In this document: piece after piece, positions 17,858 through 26,535 of the stretch | Numbering within the stretch: the stretch's first letter is position 1 | Layout: each line of letters begins with the position of its first letter | Source: Desulfobacteraceae bacterium | GTDB taxonomy: Bacteria; Desulfobacterota; Desulfobacteria; Desulfobacterales; SKZT01 | Assembly: GCA_011389745.1 (NCBI GenBank) | Contig: JAABTQ010000006.1 | Location: forward strand, 1-64,000 | Length of the DNA stretch: 64,000 nt | Reading direction: 5' to 3' | Notes under the pieces: generated by a model | What the model saw: only the letters and a program-made list of their open reading frames with translations | What the model was told of the DNA's origin: nothing | The model's database searches: none | Position numbers and translations under genes: made by a program

Positions 17858-18916
17858 TTACAAAGAGATATTTCCGCGAATCATAGGCCCGAATAAATTG
17901 GCGGCTTTCAGGGGAAGCTTATTCCAGTATCTGAAATTCAGAGTTTCAGCTTTTTCGTTGAATCTTTCCGAATCGAAAAACCATCTGTACCAGTAAAGTT
18001 GCCGTTCCTCCGGCCCCCACTGTTTTTTAAATCTGTAGGTGGTGGCTCCCCTGGAAGATCTCCCCATATCAAAACAGCTTTGGCCGCTGTCACATGCAAA
18101 TCGTATCATCTCCCAATACAAAAGCATATTGGAATTAAGATGCCTAAACTCTTTTATGGATGAAGACCAGGGGTTTTTTATTTCGTTTTTAAATCGAAAC
18201 ATAAATCCGGCTGCCACGGGACGGGATTTACAGTTGACAATACAAATGAAAGCGTGGTCTTTAAAGTGGAAAAAAATCGATTCGAAAAATTTTCTGGAAT
18301 GAACAGGAGACCCGAGATCTCTCATGTTTCTGCTGAAAACCTCATAAAAAGGGGCAATGAACTCTTCTTTTCCCACGCGGGCTTCCAGGCCGTTTTTAAG
18401 TCCCTTGTTAATCTGGCTGCGAAGCTTTGATTTAAATTGCTGCATCATCTCCTGTTGTGTCGATCCAAGCATTAATTTCATCCCCACTTTATGGGTTGCA
18501 ACTTCTGAACAAAGTTTTTCAGGCAACTGGTAATCAGTGAAGACAGAAGGTGTATTCTGGCGAATTTCAAGGGATGAACATTGCTTGTCTTTAAGAAGGC
18601 CGACACCTTTGTGAAAAAGCATCGATTCAATTTCACGGGTTTGGCCGAGAATTTTTCCATTGTCAAAAAACGGGATAGCAACATATTTCGGTTTTCTTGT
18701 CAGGGATTTAAATAGAAACATCGGAAAAATCCCGCACAAAGACTGTTTGTTTCCTATGCTTTCTATTGCAGCAAGATATATCGGCCTGTGATGATACACA
18801 TTTTCAATCACCGTACTCCAATGAAAAAGATGGCAGAAATCCGATCCCGGATCGTTTTGGACATACTGGTCCCACGCTTCTGAATCGCTGATTGTTTTTA
18901 TGACCACATGGTTCAT
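17858..18916 (-). CDS. FemAB/GNAT-like acyltransferase
   Basis: A 352-residue protein resembling the FemAB-like proteins associated with exopolysaccharide and exosortase loci. Seen: FCHLFHWSTVIENVY near residue 27, FKSKLRSQINKGLKNG, MRDLGSPVHSRKFFES, and a C-terminal FDMGRSSRGATTYRFKKQWG. These proteins have a doubled GNAT fold and transfer aminoacyl or acyl groups. No exosortase gene lies in the window, so the link to such a system is unproven. Co-directional with the deacetylase-like gene. Confidence 0.75.
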   Translation of the reverse strand: MNHVVIKTISDSEAWDQYVQNDPGSDFCHLFHWSTVIENVYHHRPIYLAAIESIGNKQSLCGIFPMFLFKSLTRKPKYVAIPFFDNGKILGQTREIESMLFHKGVGLLKDKQCSSLEIRQNTPSVFTDYQLPEKLCSEVATHKVGMKLMLGSTQQEMMQQFKSKLRSQINKGLKNGLEARVGKEEFIAPFYEVFSRNMRDLGSPVHSRKFFESIFFHFKDHAFICIVNCKSRPVAAGFMFRFKNEIKNPWSSSIKEFRHLNSNMLLYWEMIRFACDSGQSCFDMGRSSRGATTYRFKKQWGPEERQLYWYRWFFDSERFNEKAETLNFRYWNKLPLKAANLFGPMIRGNISL

Positions 18917-19288
18917 GCTTCTCTTCTATTTTCAAAAATTAGCGGAGCTGACATATTTCGGCCTGACTGTCTATAAGAACTGCCAATCGCAGGGTTGGTT
19001 CTTAAGATTCAAATTTCGCGACTAATCGTGGGGATACCATGATGCCTCCTTTTTAAACGTTTAACTTTAAAACCTGCATCCCGCTTGAAATTATCAGAGA
19101 ACGGGTAGCATATCAATATATCGATTGTAAAGATGGTATTCTACAATATCTTTGAGGGAGATTTTTTCCCTGCTAACCCTTATTTGTTTAAAAATAATTT
19201 GAAATTTCAAAGCTTCCTATTCAGGAAGTGTCATGTTATGAACTCACTTAGATGGCATGAAATTTTATCCACCAGTTTAGGAGGGAAT
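18917..19288. other. Divergent spacer, nothing recognised
   Basis: Separates the FemAB-like gene (-) from the next + strand gene, so it must hold two promoters. I see no repeat or RNA feature. An open frame from 19133 runs into the next gene, but its upstream part has no ribosome binding site support. Confidence 0.4.
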
Positions 19289-19576
19289 ATGGAATTTATA
19301 TTGGTTCGGCTGGTAGGCATTGAAGATCATGAAAACATACTTGATGACCAGGGAAAAATAACCGGCATGATTGCCATGTTTAAATATCTGCCGGACAGGG
19401 ATCTTATCATCGGCGACCACATTGAAGGCAAAACCAATTATACTCTTGAACTGGAACGGGGAACCCATCGTATTTCTTTAACGCCTCCCGATGATTTCAC
19501 TCCTAAAGAAATGAAAATCGTTCTCAAGGATACAACTGCCATTTCTCCCATGGAGGTGCGTTTTGAAAAAATATAA
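19289..19576 (+). CDS. Small hypothetical protein, PEGA-like
   Basis: A 95-residue product starting MEFILVRLVGIEDHEN. The frame is open from 19133, but TAGGAGGGAAT directly before ATG 19289 marks the start. The C-terminal half (NYTLELERGTHRISLTPPDD) reads like a small beta-sandwich of the PEGA kind. No signal peptide. It overlaps the patatin lipoprotein start by 14 bases, so the two are translationally coupled and probably work together. Confidence 0.55.
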   Translation: MEFILVRLVGIEDHENILDDQGKITGMIAMFKYLPDRDLIIGDHIEGKTNYTLELERGTHRISLTPPDDFTPKEMKIVLKDTTAISPMEVRFEKI

Positions 19577-20996
19577 ACCAGGATGGTTTTTACTGTTATC
19601 GTTGACAATAAGTGTTTTTTCTTTTACCGGCTGTGCCCGATACCTGGTAAATGATCCTCTTGAGAATACTTCCCGGACGATATGCCATGATTTCAGCCTT
19701 TTCGATCAAACACCTGATGATGATGAAACATTTGTTATACTGGCATTATCCGGGGGCGGAACCCGTGCAGCCAGTCTTTCCTACGGGGTTTTAAAGGAAA
19801 TGAAAAATACACCTGTCCCCGGCAGTAATAAAACCTTATTGAACGAGGTGGACATTATTTCCACTGTTTCCGGTGGTTCTTTCACAGGAGCCTATTACGC
19901 TCTTTTTGGAGAGAGAATATTTTGGGAGTTTGAGTCCAGGTTTTTGAAACGAAATATCCAAAAAGAATTGGCGCTGAAAGTGGCCAACCCATATAATTGG
20001 ATTCGTTTGGCCTCACCTTATTTCAGCCGGATCGATCTGGCTGCAGAACTATATGATCAAACTATCTTTGACTCAGCAACTTTTAATACCCTGGCCCCAA
20101 AAACCAAGCGTCCCTTTTTAATCATCAATGCCACCAATCTTTATCACGGAGCCCGGTTTGAATTTACCGGACCCCAGTTTTGGTATCTGGGTTCAAACCT
20201 TTGCTCCTATCCGGTTTCCCGTGCCGTAGCTGCATCATCGGCTTTCCCTTTTTTGCTGTCCCCCATCAGTCTTGTCAATTATCCCAAGCCCCAGGGATAT
20301 GAAATTCCCCAAAGGGATCGGGATGCCCTTGAAGATTACTGGAACAACAAACGCCGTTATTATGCCGTTTACAACAACTTTATTTATGCAGCTCCCACAG
20401 CACATAAGATTCATCCCTATTTGCACCTCATGGACGGAGGATTGGCCGACAACATCGGTTTGCGTGCCATTGACGATCTTTATGCCCGGGGCGATATCCG
20501 CGCGAAAATAAATTCAGGTAAAATCAAACGACTCCTGGTGATAGCAGTCAATGCAAAGACCGAGTCCCGACAGAACATCGACCAAAAGAAAAGCCCGCCG
20601 GGCCTGGTAACTGTGGGGTTTAAAACCGCCACTTTGTCGATGGACAATTATTCATTTGAGACCGTTGAAATGTTTAAAGAACGCCTGAATCAAAGAATTC
20701 AACATCAGAGATATCTGGATGATTGCCAAAAACTGATAGATGATCACTGCCGGGACAAATTTCAATTGTCACCCCTGGCCGGAGGGCACATGAAGCTATA
20801 TGTGGCTGAACTTACCTTTGACAATATTCCCGAAAAACCTGGTGATCCGGATATTAAGGGCCGCGATTATTATAGCCGACTGCCCACATCATTTCATTTA
20901 TCCGATGACCAGGTGGACGACCTGATCAAGGTTGGTGGCTGGTTGCTGAAAAACAACCCTGATTTTAGAAAATTTATAGATCAATATCATCCTTAA
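19563..20996 (+). CDS. Patatin-like phospholipase lipoprotein
   Basis: A 477-residue exported lipoprotein. The signal sequence ends in a lipobox (FTGC, Cys about 24). The patatin catalytic set is complete: oxyanion loop LSGGGTRAA (about 64-72), nucleophile elbow in STVSGGSFTG (GxSxG-type), and the dyad aspartate in MDGGLADNIG (about 294). Such enzymes hydrolyse acyl lipids at the envelope. It overlaps the small PEGA-like gene. Confidence 0.9.
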   Translation: MKKYKPGWFLLLSLTISVFSFTGCARYLVNDPLENTSRTICHDFSLFDQTPDDDETFVILALSGGGTRAASLSYGVLKEMKNTPVPGSNKTLLNEVDIISTVSGGSFTGAYYALFGERIFWEFESRFLKRNIQKELALKVANPYNWIRLASPYFSRIDLAAELYDQTIFDSATFNTLAPKTKRPFLIINATNLYHGARFEFTGPQFWYLGSNLCSYPVSRAVAASSAFPFLLSPISLVNYPKPQGYEIPQRDRDALEDYWNNKRRYYAVYNNFIYAAPTAHKIHPYLHLMDGGLADNIGLRAIDDLYARGDIRAKINSGKIKRLLVIAVNAKTESRQNIDQKKSPPGLVTVGFKTATLSMDNYSFETVEMFKERLNQRIQHQRYLDDCQKLIDDHCRDKFQLSPLAGGHMKLYVAELTFDNIPEKPGDPDIKGRDYYSRLPTSFHLSDDQVDDLIKVGGWLLKNNPDFRKFIDQYHP

Positions 20997-21365
20997 TACG
21001 TCTACTTTTTAAGCCGATTATCATCGAATGAAAAGTTATTTATTTCCTAACATCTGATACATTAAGTGTGAAGGATTTTTCCGTTTGACACTAATCACAG
21101 TTGCATTTTTGCAACCATTAGAGTCGCCATATTACGACGCGTTTAATATCATCAAAATCCGACCGATTTTCAAACCCTCCATAACATATTAATAATATAT
21201 CATAATTGATATGAATTCTTTAGAAGCGAAAGATTCTTCGTCGGCCGATGATTGTCTGCCGAACAACAGAGTACGGTGTCGGCCTCCTCAGAATGACGGT
21301 CTTTGTACCTTGCCCTTATCTTAAATTGACGCCAATGGGACAGGTCGTGGAAACAATGATCAAAT
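20997..21365. other. Spacer with one A-type repeat
   Basis: Between convergent genes. It contains the repeat at 21231-21297 and otherwise AT-rich sequence with no recognised gene or terminator. Confidence 0.5.
21231..21297. repeat. Dispersed repeat, A type
   Basis: AGATTCTTCGTCGGCC ... GGTGTCGGCCTCCTCAGAATGAC. It is nearly identical along its whole length to 49577-49643 (shared middle: ATGATTG-CTGCC-AACAACAGAGT), and its similarity extends about 30 bases further right. Confidence 0.85.
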
Positions 21366-22322
21366 TCAGCATTTCCGGGGAACGGATTCATCTTCTTTCA
21401 ACTGTTTGTAAAAGCTCGCAAAATCAATTTGATAATTGAAATCATCCCGTTCCTTGAAACGCTGACCCCTGATATCCAGGTTTCTTATCAGAATCAGTTC
21501 CTCTGTAATATTGGATGCCTGCACAATTTTCATACCCGAAGGAGCCCAGATGCCGCTTCCTCCCCAGAAATAGTCTCCGGTGACAGCGTGGGATCCCACC
21601 ATATTTGCACCTAAACTCCAGACCTGATTGTAGGCGGCCTTGGAAGCGTTCATCAGGTCCCAGAGAAAACCATAGTAATGATCGCTCATAATATTCATAC
21701 TCGGATACTCCCGTAATGCTTCGGATCGCCAATCGGCCATTGTGACAATGGCATCCACATGATCCCGAAATGCGTAAATCCTTGCCAATTCTACAAAACA
21801 AAGATCGTAACAAATCAAAAACCCGAATCGACCCCATTTGGTATTTAGGGTAAGGCGCTTATCAGAGCCCCGACGGAAATATTTTTCTTCAATAGGAGGC
21901 AGGAAAACTTTATCGTAAGTATATTCTTCATCGCGGTAATCGATACTTTGGCTTAAAATGAACGTGGAGTTATAAAACCCGTCGTTTTTTTTGCGTACGT
22001 TATTGTAAAAAACGTACTCCAGCCCCCGGCCGTCATCGCAAAGGCTGTTACGGATACGATCAAGTGTCGATGTGATGTTTCCATTTTCACCTTCTCTAAG
22101 AAGGTCCTTGACACCATGACCGTCGTCCTGTTCATTCCAGACATATCCTGTCACAGTAAGCTCTGGGAATATAACTATGTTGGCTCCTTTTTCATGGGCT
22201 GTCTGAACCACTTCCTCCATTCGCGAAAGATTCCTCTTTACGTCGGATGCCAGATTCAGGTTGGCTATCAAAATGCTTGGACAATCTTCTTTGTCGGAAA
22301 AATCCCTTTCTACTAGTCGCAT
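21366..22322 (-). CDS. Carbon-nitrogen hydrolase (nitrilase superfamily)
   Basis: A 318-residue protein with the Glu-Lys-Cys triad of the nitrilase superfamily: FPELTVTGY (Glu), TYDKVFLPP (Lys) and FLICYDLCF (Cys). It would hydrolyse an amide or nitrile; the substrate is unknown. It lies 38 bases downstream of the LysR-type gene on the same strand, and both diverge from the tungstate transporter genes. Confidence 0.88.
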   Translation of the reverse strand: MRLVERDFSDKEDCPSILIANLNLASDVKRNLSRMEEVVQTAHEKGANIVIFPELTVTGYVWNEQDDGHGVKDLLREGENGNITSTLDRIRNSLCDDGRGLEYVFYNNVRKKNDGFYNSTFILSQSIDYRDEEYTYDKVFLPPIEEKYFRRGSDKRLTLNTKWGRFGFLICYDLCFVELARIYAFRDHVDAIVTMADWRSEALREYPSMNIMSDHYYGFLWDLMNASKAAYNQVWSLGANMVGSHAVTGDYFWGGSGIWAPSGMKIVQASNITEELILIRNLDIRGQRFKERDDFNYQIDFASFYKQLKEDESVPRKC

Positions 22323-22360
22323 GAAACATTCTCCTTGTTGAGTTAGAATAAAATAGCAGT

Positions 22361-23272
22361 CTAAAAGGGGACAAAAAATGAATAATTTTGGGTAAATTTC
22401 AAGAATGCCCGTGCTGCTGCCGTTATGGGAATTTTTTCCAGCCTGATCATGTTGAATTTCCGTAAAATATTATCCTGTGAGGCATTCAATATGATCACCG
22501 CTCCTTCCCGAACATCTTTGAAAACGGCCCACTTGGAAACCACTGAAAGACCGATACCATATTTAACCATCTTGATGGCCAGATTCTGGCTATCGGTGAC
22601 CATGACAATGTTCAAAGACTTGTGATCGATGCCGATATTATAAAAAAAATTGTCCGCAAACCCGGGTCTATCACCCCTGGGTGCCACAAGGACAAAAGGA
22701 TGAGTGCACAACTCCATCGGCAAATTCCGATCCTTACCAGCCAAAGGATGATTTTCCGGACCAATCAGGACCATTTCATCTTCGACAAGTTCTTCTTCAA
22801 AGAAAATTTTCTCGGGAAGTTTCTCCATTGTTATAGCGAAATCAATTGCAGCATTATTAAGTTCAGTAACCATTTTCCCCTGATCTATGATCCAGACATG
22901 AAAGGTAACCTCATGATATGCGATTTTAAACTGATATATGAGTTGAGGCAGAAGATAATTTGCTGCTGTGGCATCGGCTCCGATATGTAAATGCCCTTTT
23001 ACCTGATGAAGCAGTTCATGAATGTCTTCGGTTAATCTTTTATAACCGGAAAGAATCTTTTTGGCGCGTTTATAAAAAACCAGGCCTGCCGGTGTTGGTT
23101 TAATTGCACGGGTATGCCGGTAAATTAACTGCGTTTCCAAATCTGTTTCAAGGCCTTTAATGAGATGACTGATGGCGGACTGAGTCAGGAATTTGGCCTC
23201 GGCTGCCCTGGAAAAACTTTCATATTCAATGACGGCACAAAAGACATCTAATTTATGATCTTCCATAACCAC
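22361..23272 (-). CDS. LysR-family transcriptional regulator
   Basis: A 303-residue LTTR. The N-terminal winged helix-turn-helix reads FSRAAEAKFLTQSAISHLIK, and the effector domain starts near residue 92 (HLHIGADATAANYLLPQ). It is transcribed divergently from the TupA-like gene and upstream of the nitrilase, so it probably controls one or both. A 17-bp palindrome in the divergent spacer is a candidate site. ATG 23266 is an alternative start. Confidence 0.92.
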   Translation of the reverse strand: MVMEDHKLDVFCAVIEYESFSRAAEAKFLTQSAISHLIKGLETDLETQLIYRHTRAIKPTPAGLVFYKRAKKILSGYKRLTEDIHELLHQVKGHLHIGADATAANYLLPQLIYQFKIAYHEVTFHVWIIDQGKMVTELNNAAIDFAITMEKLPEKIFFEEELVEDEMVLIGPENHPLAGKDRNLPMELCTHPFVLVAPRGDRPGFADNFFYNIGIDHKSLNIVMVTDSQNLAIKMVKYGIGLSVVSKWAVFKDVREGAVIILNASQDNILRKFNMIRLEKIPITAAARAFLKFTQNYSFFVPF

Positions 23273-23376
23273 TTTGTCTGATAAGCAATGTATGAAAACA
23301 TCTGAAATATGGTGTGCTAAATTTCATTTCTGCAAACAATGCAAAAACAAGGCTTTCGCACTTATTAAAAGAATAT

Positions 23377-23393
23377 CATGAAAAAATTTCATG
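23377..23393. promoter_or_regulatory. Candidate operator palindrome
   Basis: CATGAAA-AAA-TTTCATG is a perfect 7-3-7 palindrome in the spacer between the divergent LysR gene and the TupA-like gene. A related TGATGAAATGATA lies about 45 bases further right. LTTRs often bind such dyads; binding here is inference. Confidence 0.4.
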
Positions 23394-23479
23394 TCAAATA
23401 GAAAAAAAATGAATTTGATTTGAAATGTGATGAAATGATACGGTTCCAACTTTAAAAATTGACAATAGGGATACACCTG

Positions 23480-24241
23480 ATGAGCAGTGATCATAAAAAA
23501 ATCGTTCGTATCGCTTCCACAACCAGTATCCAGAACTCCGGGTTGATGGATGTTTTGATACCTGCATATGAAAAGAGGTCCCATTATGATGTTTTGCTGA
23601 AACTATCAGCGGTGGGAACGGGAAAAGCAATTCGTCTGGCAAAGAAGGGGCAAGCGGACCTGATTTTTGTCCACGATCCCTTCAGGGAGGAAAAATTTGT
23701 TTCAACAGGCTACGGTGTAAATCGCAGAACTGTTATGTATAATGAATTTTTAATTGCAGGACCTGAAAATGATCCTGCCAATGTTAACCAGTCGTCAATC
23801 GCAACTGAGGCATTTGAAGCGATTGCCGAAAGTGCCGCACCATTTGTATCCCGCGGGGATGATTCCGGGACCAATTTCAGGGAGCTGGACCTGTGGGAGG
23901 ACATCGGGATCAATCCCAGGGCGAAGGGATGGTACTTCGAAACAGGGGCCGGTATGGGCCAAACATTGCTCGCAGCCGATAATAAGAAAGCATATACCCT
24001 GGTTGATAGTGGCACTTTCATTTATTACCAGAAAAAAATCAGTCTTGTGGAGCTGTTCAGAAATGACTCCACTTTAAAAAACTACTACAGTATTATCGCT
24101 GTTAATCCGGCAAATTATCCGGATGTCAACTATCGGGAAGCTATGGATTTTATTGCTTTTGTGACTTCTCCGGAAGGTCAGGAGGTTATTGCAGGACATA
24201 GCCGGCAAGGTGTCGCCTTATTCTATACGAATACCAGGTAG
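23480..24241 (+). CDS. TupA-like oxyanion-binding protein without signal peptide
   Basis: A 253-residue paralogue of the next gene product. It has the family's binding segments IASTTSIQNSGL at the N-terminus and VSRGDDSGTNFRELDLW in the middle, but starts directly with MSSDHKKIVRIASTTS and has no signal peptide. The frame opens at TTG 23459, which also gives no export signal. It may therefore act in the cytoplasm, for instance as a tungstate/molybdate store or sensor, or it may have lost its leader. First gene of the tup run, facing a LysR regulator. Confidence 0.75.
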   Translation: MSSDHKKIVRIASTTSIQNSGLMDVLIPAYEKRSHYDVLLKLSAVGTGKAIRLAKKGQADLIFVHDPFREEKFVSTGYGVNRRTVMYNEFLIAGPENDPANVNQSSIATEAFEAIAESAAPFVSRGDDSGTNFRELDLWEDIGINPRAKGWYFETGAGMGQTLLAADNKKAYTLVDSGTFIYYQKKISLVELFRNDSTLKNYYSIIAVNPANYPDVNYREAMDFIAFVTSPEGQEVIAGHSRQGVALFYTNTR

Positions 24242-24281
24242 GGCGATCCATTTATCAGCTCATTACAAAGGAAATATTAAA

Positions 24282-25094
24282 ATGAAAAGAGTTTACAGTT
24301 TTGGAAGTATTGTCTGCTTACTGATCCTGCTTTTGTCTGGAAATGCTTTTGCCGACAGTATCCTCTGCGCCTCAACCACCAGCACCGAAAATTCCGGATT
24401 GTTCGGACATATTCTTCCGATTTTTGAAAAAGACACAGGTATTGAGGTCAAGTTAGTGGCACGGGGAACCGGAGCGGCTCTTGAAATGGGGCGCCGGGGT
24501 GATGCGGATGTGGTGTTTGTGCATGCAAAAGAACAGGAATTAGAGGCTGTGGCTGACGGTTTTTTCGTGGATCGCCATGATGTGATGTACAATGATTTTG
24601 TTATTATCGGTTCTCCGGATGATCCGGCGTCGATCAAAGGTCTTACCTCTGCTGTGGATGCTTTTAAAAAAATCGCTGATTATCAGACGGTTTTCGTGTC
24701 CCGGGGGGATCAGTCCGGAACTCACACAAAAGAGCTTGCCATCTGGAAACGAACAGCTATAGATCCTGCAGGGCAAAAATGGTATCTTGAAGTAGGCCAG
24801 GGCATGGAAAAAACACAACGGATCGGCAACGAAAAACGGGCCTACGTCTTGACCGACCGGGGAACCTGGCTGGCCACTAAAGACCAGTTGGAAATGGAAA
24901 TCCTTATGGAAGGTGATCCGGTTCTTTTCAATCAGTATGGAATTATGGCGGTCAACCCTGAAAAACATTCTCATGTCAAATATGAACAGGCCATGACATT
25001 TATCAAATGGATGATATCTGACACAGGACAGACTGCAATTGACGGTTTCAGAGACAAGCTCGGCAACTCCCTGTTTATACCCAATGCAAAATAG
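24282..25094 (+). CDS. tupA: Tungstate ABC transporter, substrate-binding protein
   Basis: A 270-residue periplasmic protein with a clear signal peptide (MKRVYSFGSIVCLLILLLSG..., cleavage after AFA). The mature part begins ILCASTTSTENSGLFG, with the TTS oxyanion motif, and contains VSRGDQSGTHTKELAIW. The start was set at ATG 24282, preceded by AAAGGAAA, not the longer open frame. The match is to TupA/WtpA-type proteins; tungstate is preferred because tungsten enzymes are common in such anaerobes, but molybdate cannot be excluded. Confidence 0.85.
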   Translation: MKRVYSFGSIVCLLILLLSGNAFADSILCASTTSTENSGLFGHILPIFEKDTGIEVKLVARGTGAALEMGRRGDADVVFVHAKEQELEAVADGFFVDRHDVMYNDFVIIGSPDDPASIKGLTSAVDAFKKIADYQTVFVSRGDQSGTHTKELAIWKRTAIDPAGQKWYLEVGQGMEKTQRIGNEKRAYVLTDRGTWLATKDQLEMEILMEGDPVLFNQYGIMAVNPEKHSHVKYEQAMTFIKWMISDTGQTAIDGFRDKLGNSLFIPNAK

Positions 25095-25102
25095 CAGGTG
25101 AC

Positions 25103-25804
25103 ATGGCCTTTATCCTGGAAAGTTTCCATAGTGCGTTGATTCTTATTGTACGCTTGGATGCGGAACTTTTGAACATCATGTTGTTGTCGCTAAAAGTTTC
25201 CGGATCAGCCCTGATATCGGCCACCATTGTGGGTCTTCCAATGGCCGCACTGTTAGCCTTGACATCGATGCCGTTGAAAGGTTTTTTTTTAAACCTGATG
25301 AACACCTGCATGGGACTGCCGCCGGTCGTCGTAGGACTTTTTATTTATTTGATGCTTTCCCGAAGCGGTCCCCTGGGGTTTATGGGGCTTTTATATACAT
25401 CGACAGCCATGATCACTGCACAGTTTGTGCTGGCCTTGCCCATCATTGTAGCACTTTGCCATTCCGCCATCGTCAGTGTGGACCCGGTGATCCGTCAGGC
25501 CGCCCTGACTCTTGGTGCAACCAGAAGTCAGGCATCTTTAACAGTGATCGCCGAAGCCCGCTATGGTATTATTTCGGCGATCATTGCCGGTTTTGGCCGC
25601 CTCATGGCAGAAGTGGGGGCCATTTTAATTGTCGGAGGCAACATCGCAGGATATACGCGAGTTATGACAACGACCATCGCCCTTGAAGCTGACAAAGGTA
25701 ATTTTGAACTGGCCCTTGCTCTGGGAATTATTCTTTTGGGGATGGCTTTATTGATCAACTCGTTGCTTTTGATTTTTCAGCGCCGGGCAATAGTCAGGAA
25801 ATAA
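25103..25804 (+). CDS. tupB: Tungstate ABC transporter, permease
   Basis: A 233-residue protein with five to six hydrophobic segments and the permease EAA-type loop near QAALTLGATRSQASLTVIAE, which contacts the ATPase. The order tupA-tupB-tupC is the usual one. It begins 8 bases after tupA and overlaps tupC by 1 base (TAATG). Confidence 0.9.
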   Translation: MAFILESFHSALILIVRLDAELLNIMLLSLKVSGSALISATIVGLPMAALLALTSMPLKGFFLNLMNTCMGLPPVVVGLFIYLMLSRSGPLGFMGLLYTSTAMITAQFVLALPIIVALCHSAIVSVDPVIRQAALTLGATRSQASLTVIAEARYGIISAIIAGFGRLMAEVGAILIVGGNIAGYTRVMTTTIALEADKGNFELALALGIILLGMALLINSLLLIFQRRAIVRK

Positions 25805-26490
25805 TGAGCATCGTTTTAAAACTTGAAAATTTAACCAAAGCCTATGGTGGCAAACCAGTTTTGACCCATTGTTCGTTCAGTTTTGACAAAAAAGGAATTT
25901 ATGTTTTACGAGGGTCAAACGGCGCCGGCAAATCCACCTTACTCAGAATATGTGCATTACTTGAAATGCCTGACAAGGGCAAAATTTCCTTTTATTCAGC
26001 CAATGACAGACTGGCCCGAAACATTGACCTTCAAAGACAGATCAGCCTGGTATTGCCAAAAGTGGGGGTATTTAACCGAAGTGTCGCAGCCAATGTGGCC
26101 TATCCTCTTAAAATAAGGCATATTGCTCAACGTGAGGTTAGCAGGCGCGTTGAACAGATACTTGAACTGGTGGGGTTATCCCATAAAAAAAATCAACAAG
26201 CCCTGACACTTTCTAGCGGTGAAACTCAACGAATGGGAATGGCCAGAGCACTGGTGATTGAACCGGAAATTCTGTTTCTTGATGAACCCACGGCTTCCAT
26301 TGATGATGAAAATACCCTGATTATTGAAAACTTATTGAAAACGCTGAAACAAAATGGCCGCGCCACTATTATTATGACCACTCATGACCCGGGGCAAGCT
26401 AACCGGGTGGGAGATTATCTGTTGTGGCTTAAAAACGGGCAGTTAATGACAGATTTCAGAAAATGCGAGGAAGTAAACATGTATGGATAA
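25804..26490 (+). CDS. tupC: Tungstate ABC transporter, ATP-binding protein
   Basis: A 228-residue ABC ATPase: Walker A GSNGAGKSTLL (about 38-48), signature LSSGETQRMGMARAL and Walker B ILFLDEPT, with the H-loop in TTHDPGQ. The signature LSSGE is a slight variant of LSGGQ. It completes the tup operon; no transcription terminator is evident after it. Confidence 0.93.
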   Translation: MSIVLKLENLTKAYGGKPVLTHCSFSFDKKGIYVLRGSNGAGKSTLLRICALLEMPDKGKISFYSANDRLARNIDLQRQISLVLPKVGVFNRSVAANVAYPLKIRHIAQREVSRRVEQILELVGLSHKKNQQALTLSSGETQRMGMARALVIEPEILFLDEPTASIDDENTLIIENLLKTLKQNGRATIIMTTHDPGQANRVGDYLLWLKNGQLMTDFRKCEEVNMYG

Positions 26491-26535
26491 ATCCGCACCT
26501 ACAGATTGAATCCGCCCCCGCCACAGTCATACGCT

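Noticed and set aside
19133..19288. Upstream extension of the PEGA-like protein
   Set aside because: The strong GGAGG site before ATG 19289 and the lack of a site before 19133 favour the shorter start.
23273..23479. A molybdenum-cofactor or tungsten riboswitch before the tup genes
   Set aside because: The spacer is AT-rich with only a simple palindrome; I see no complex conserved stem set.
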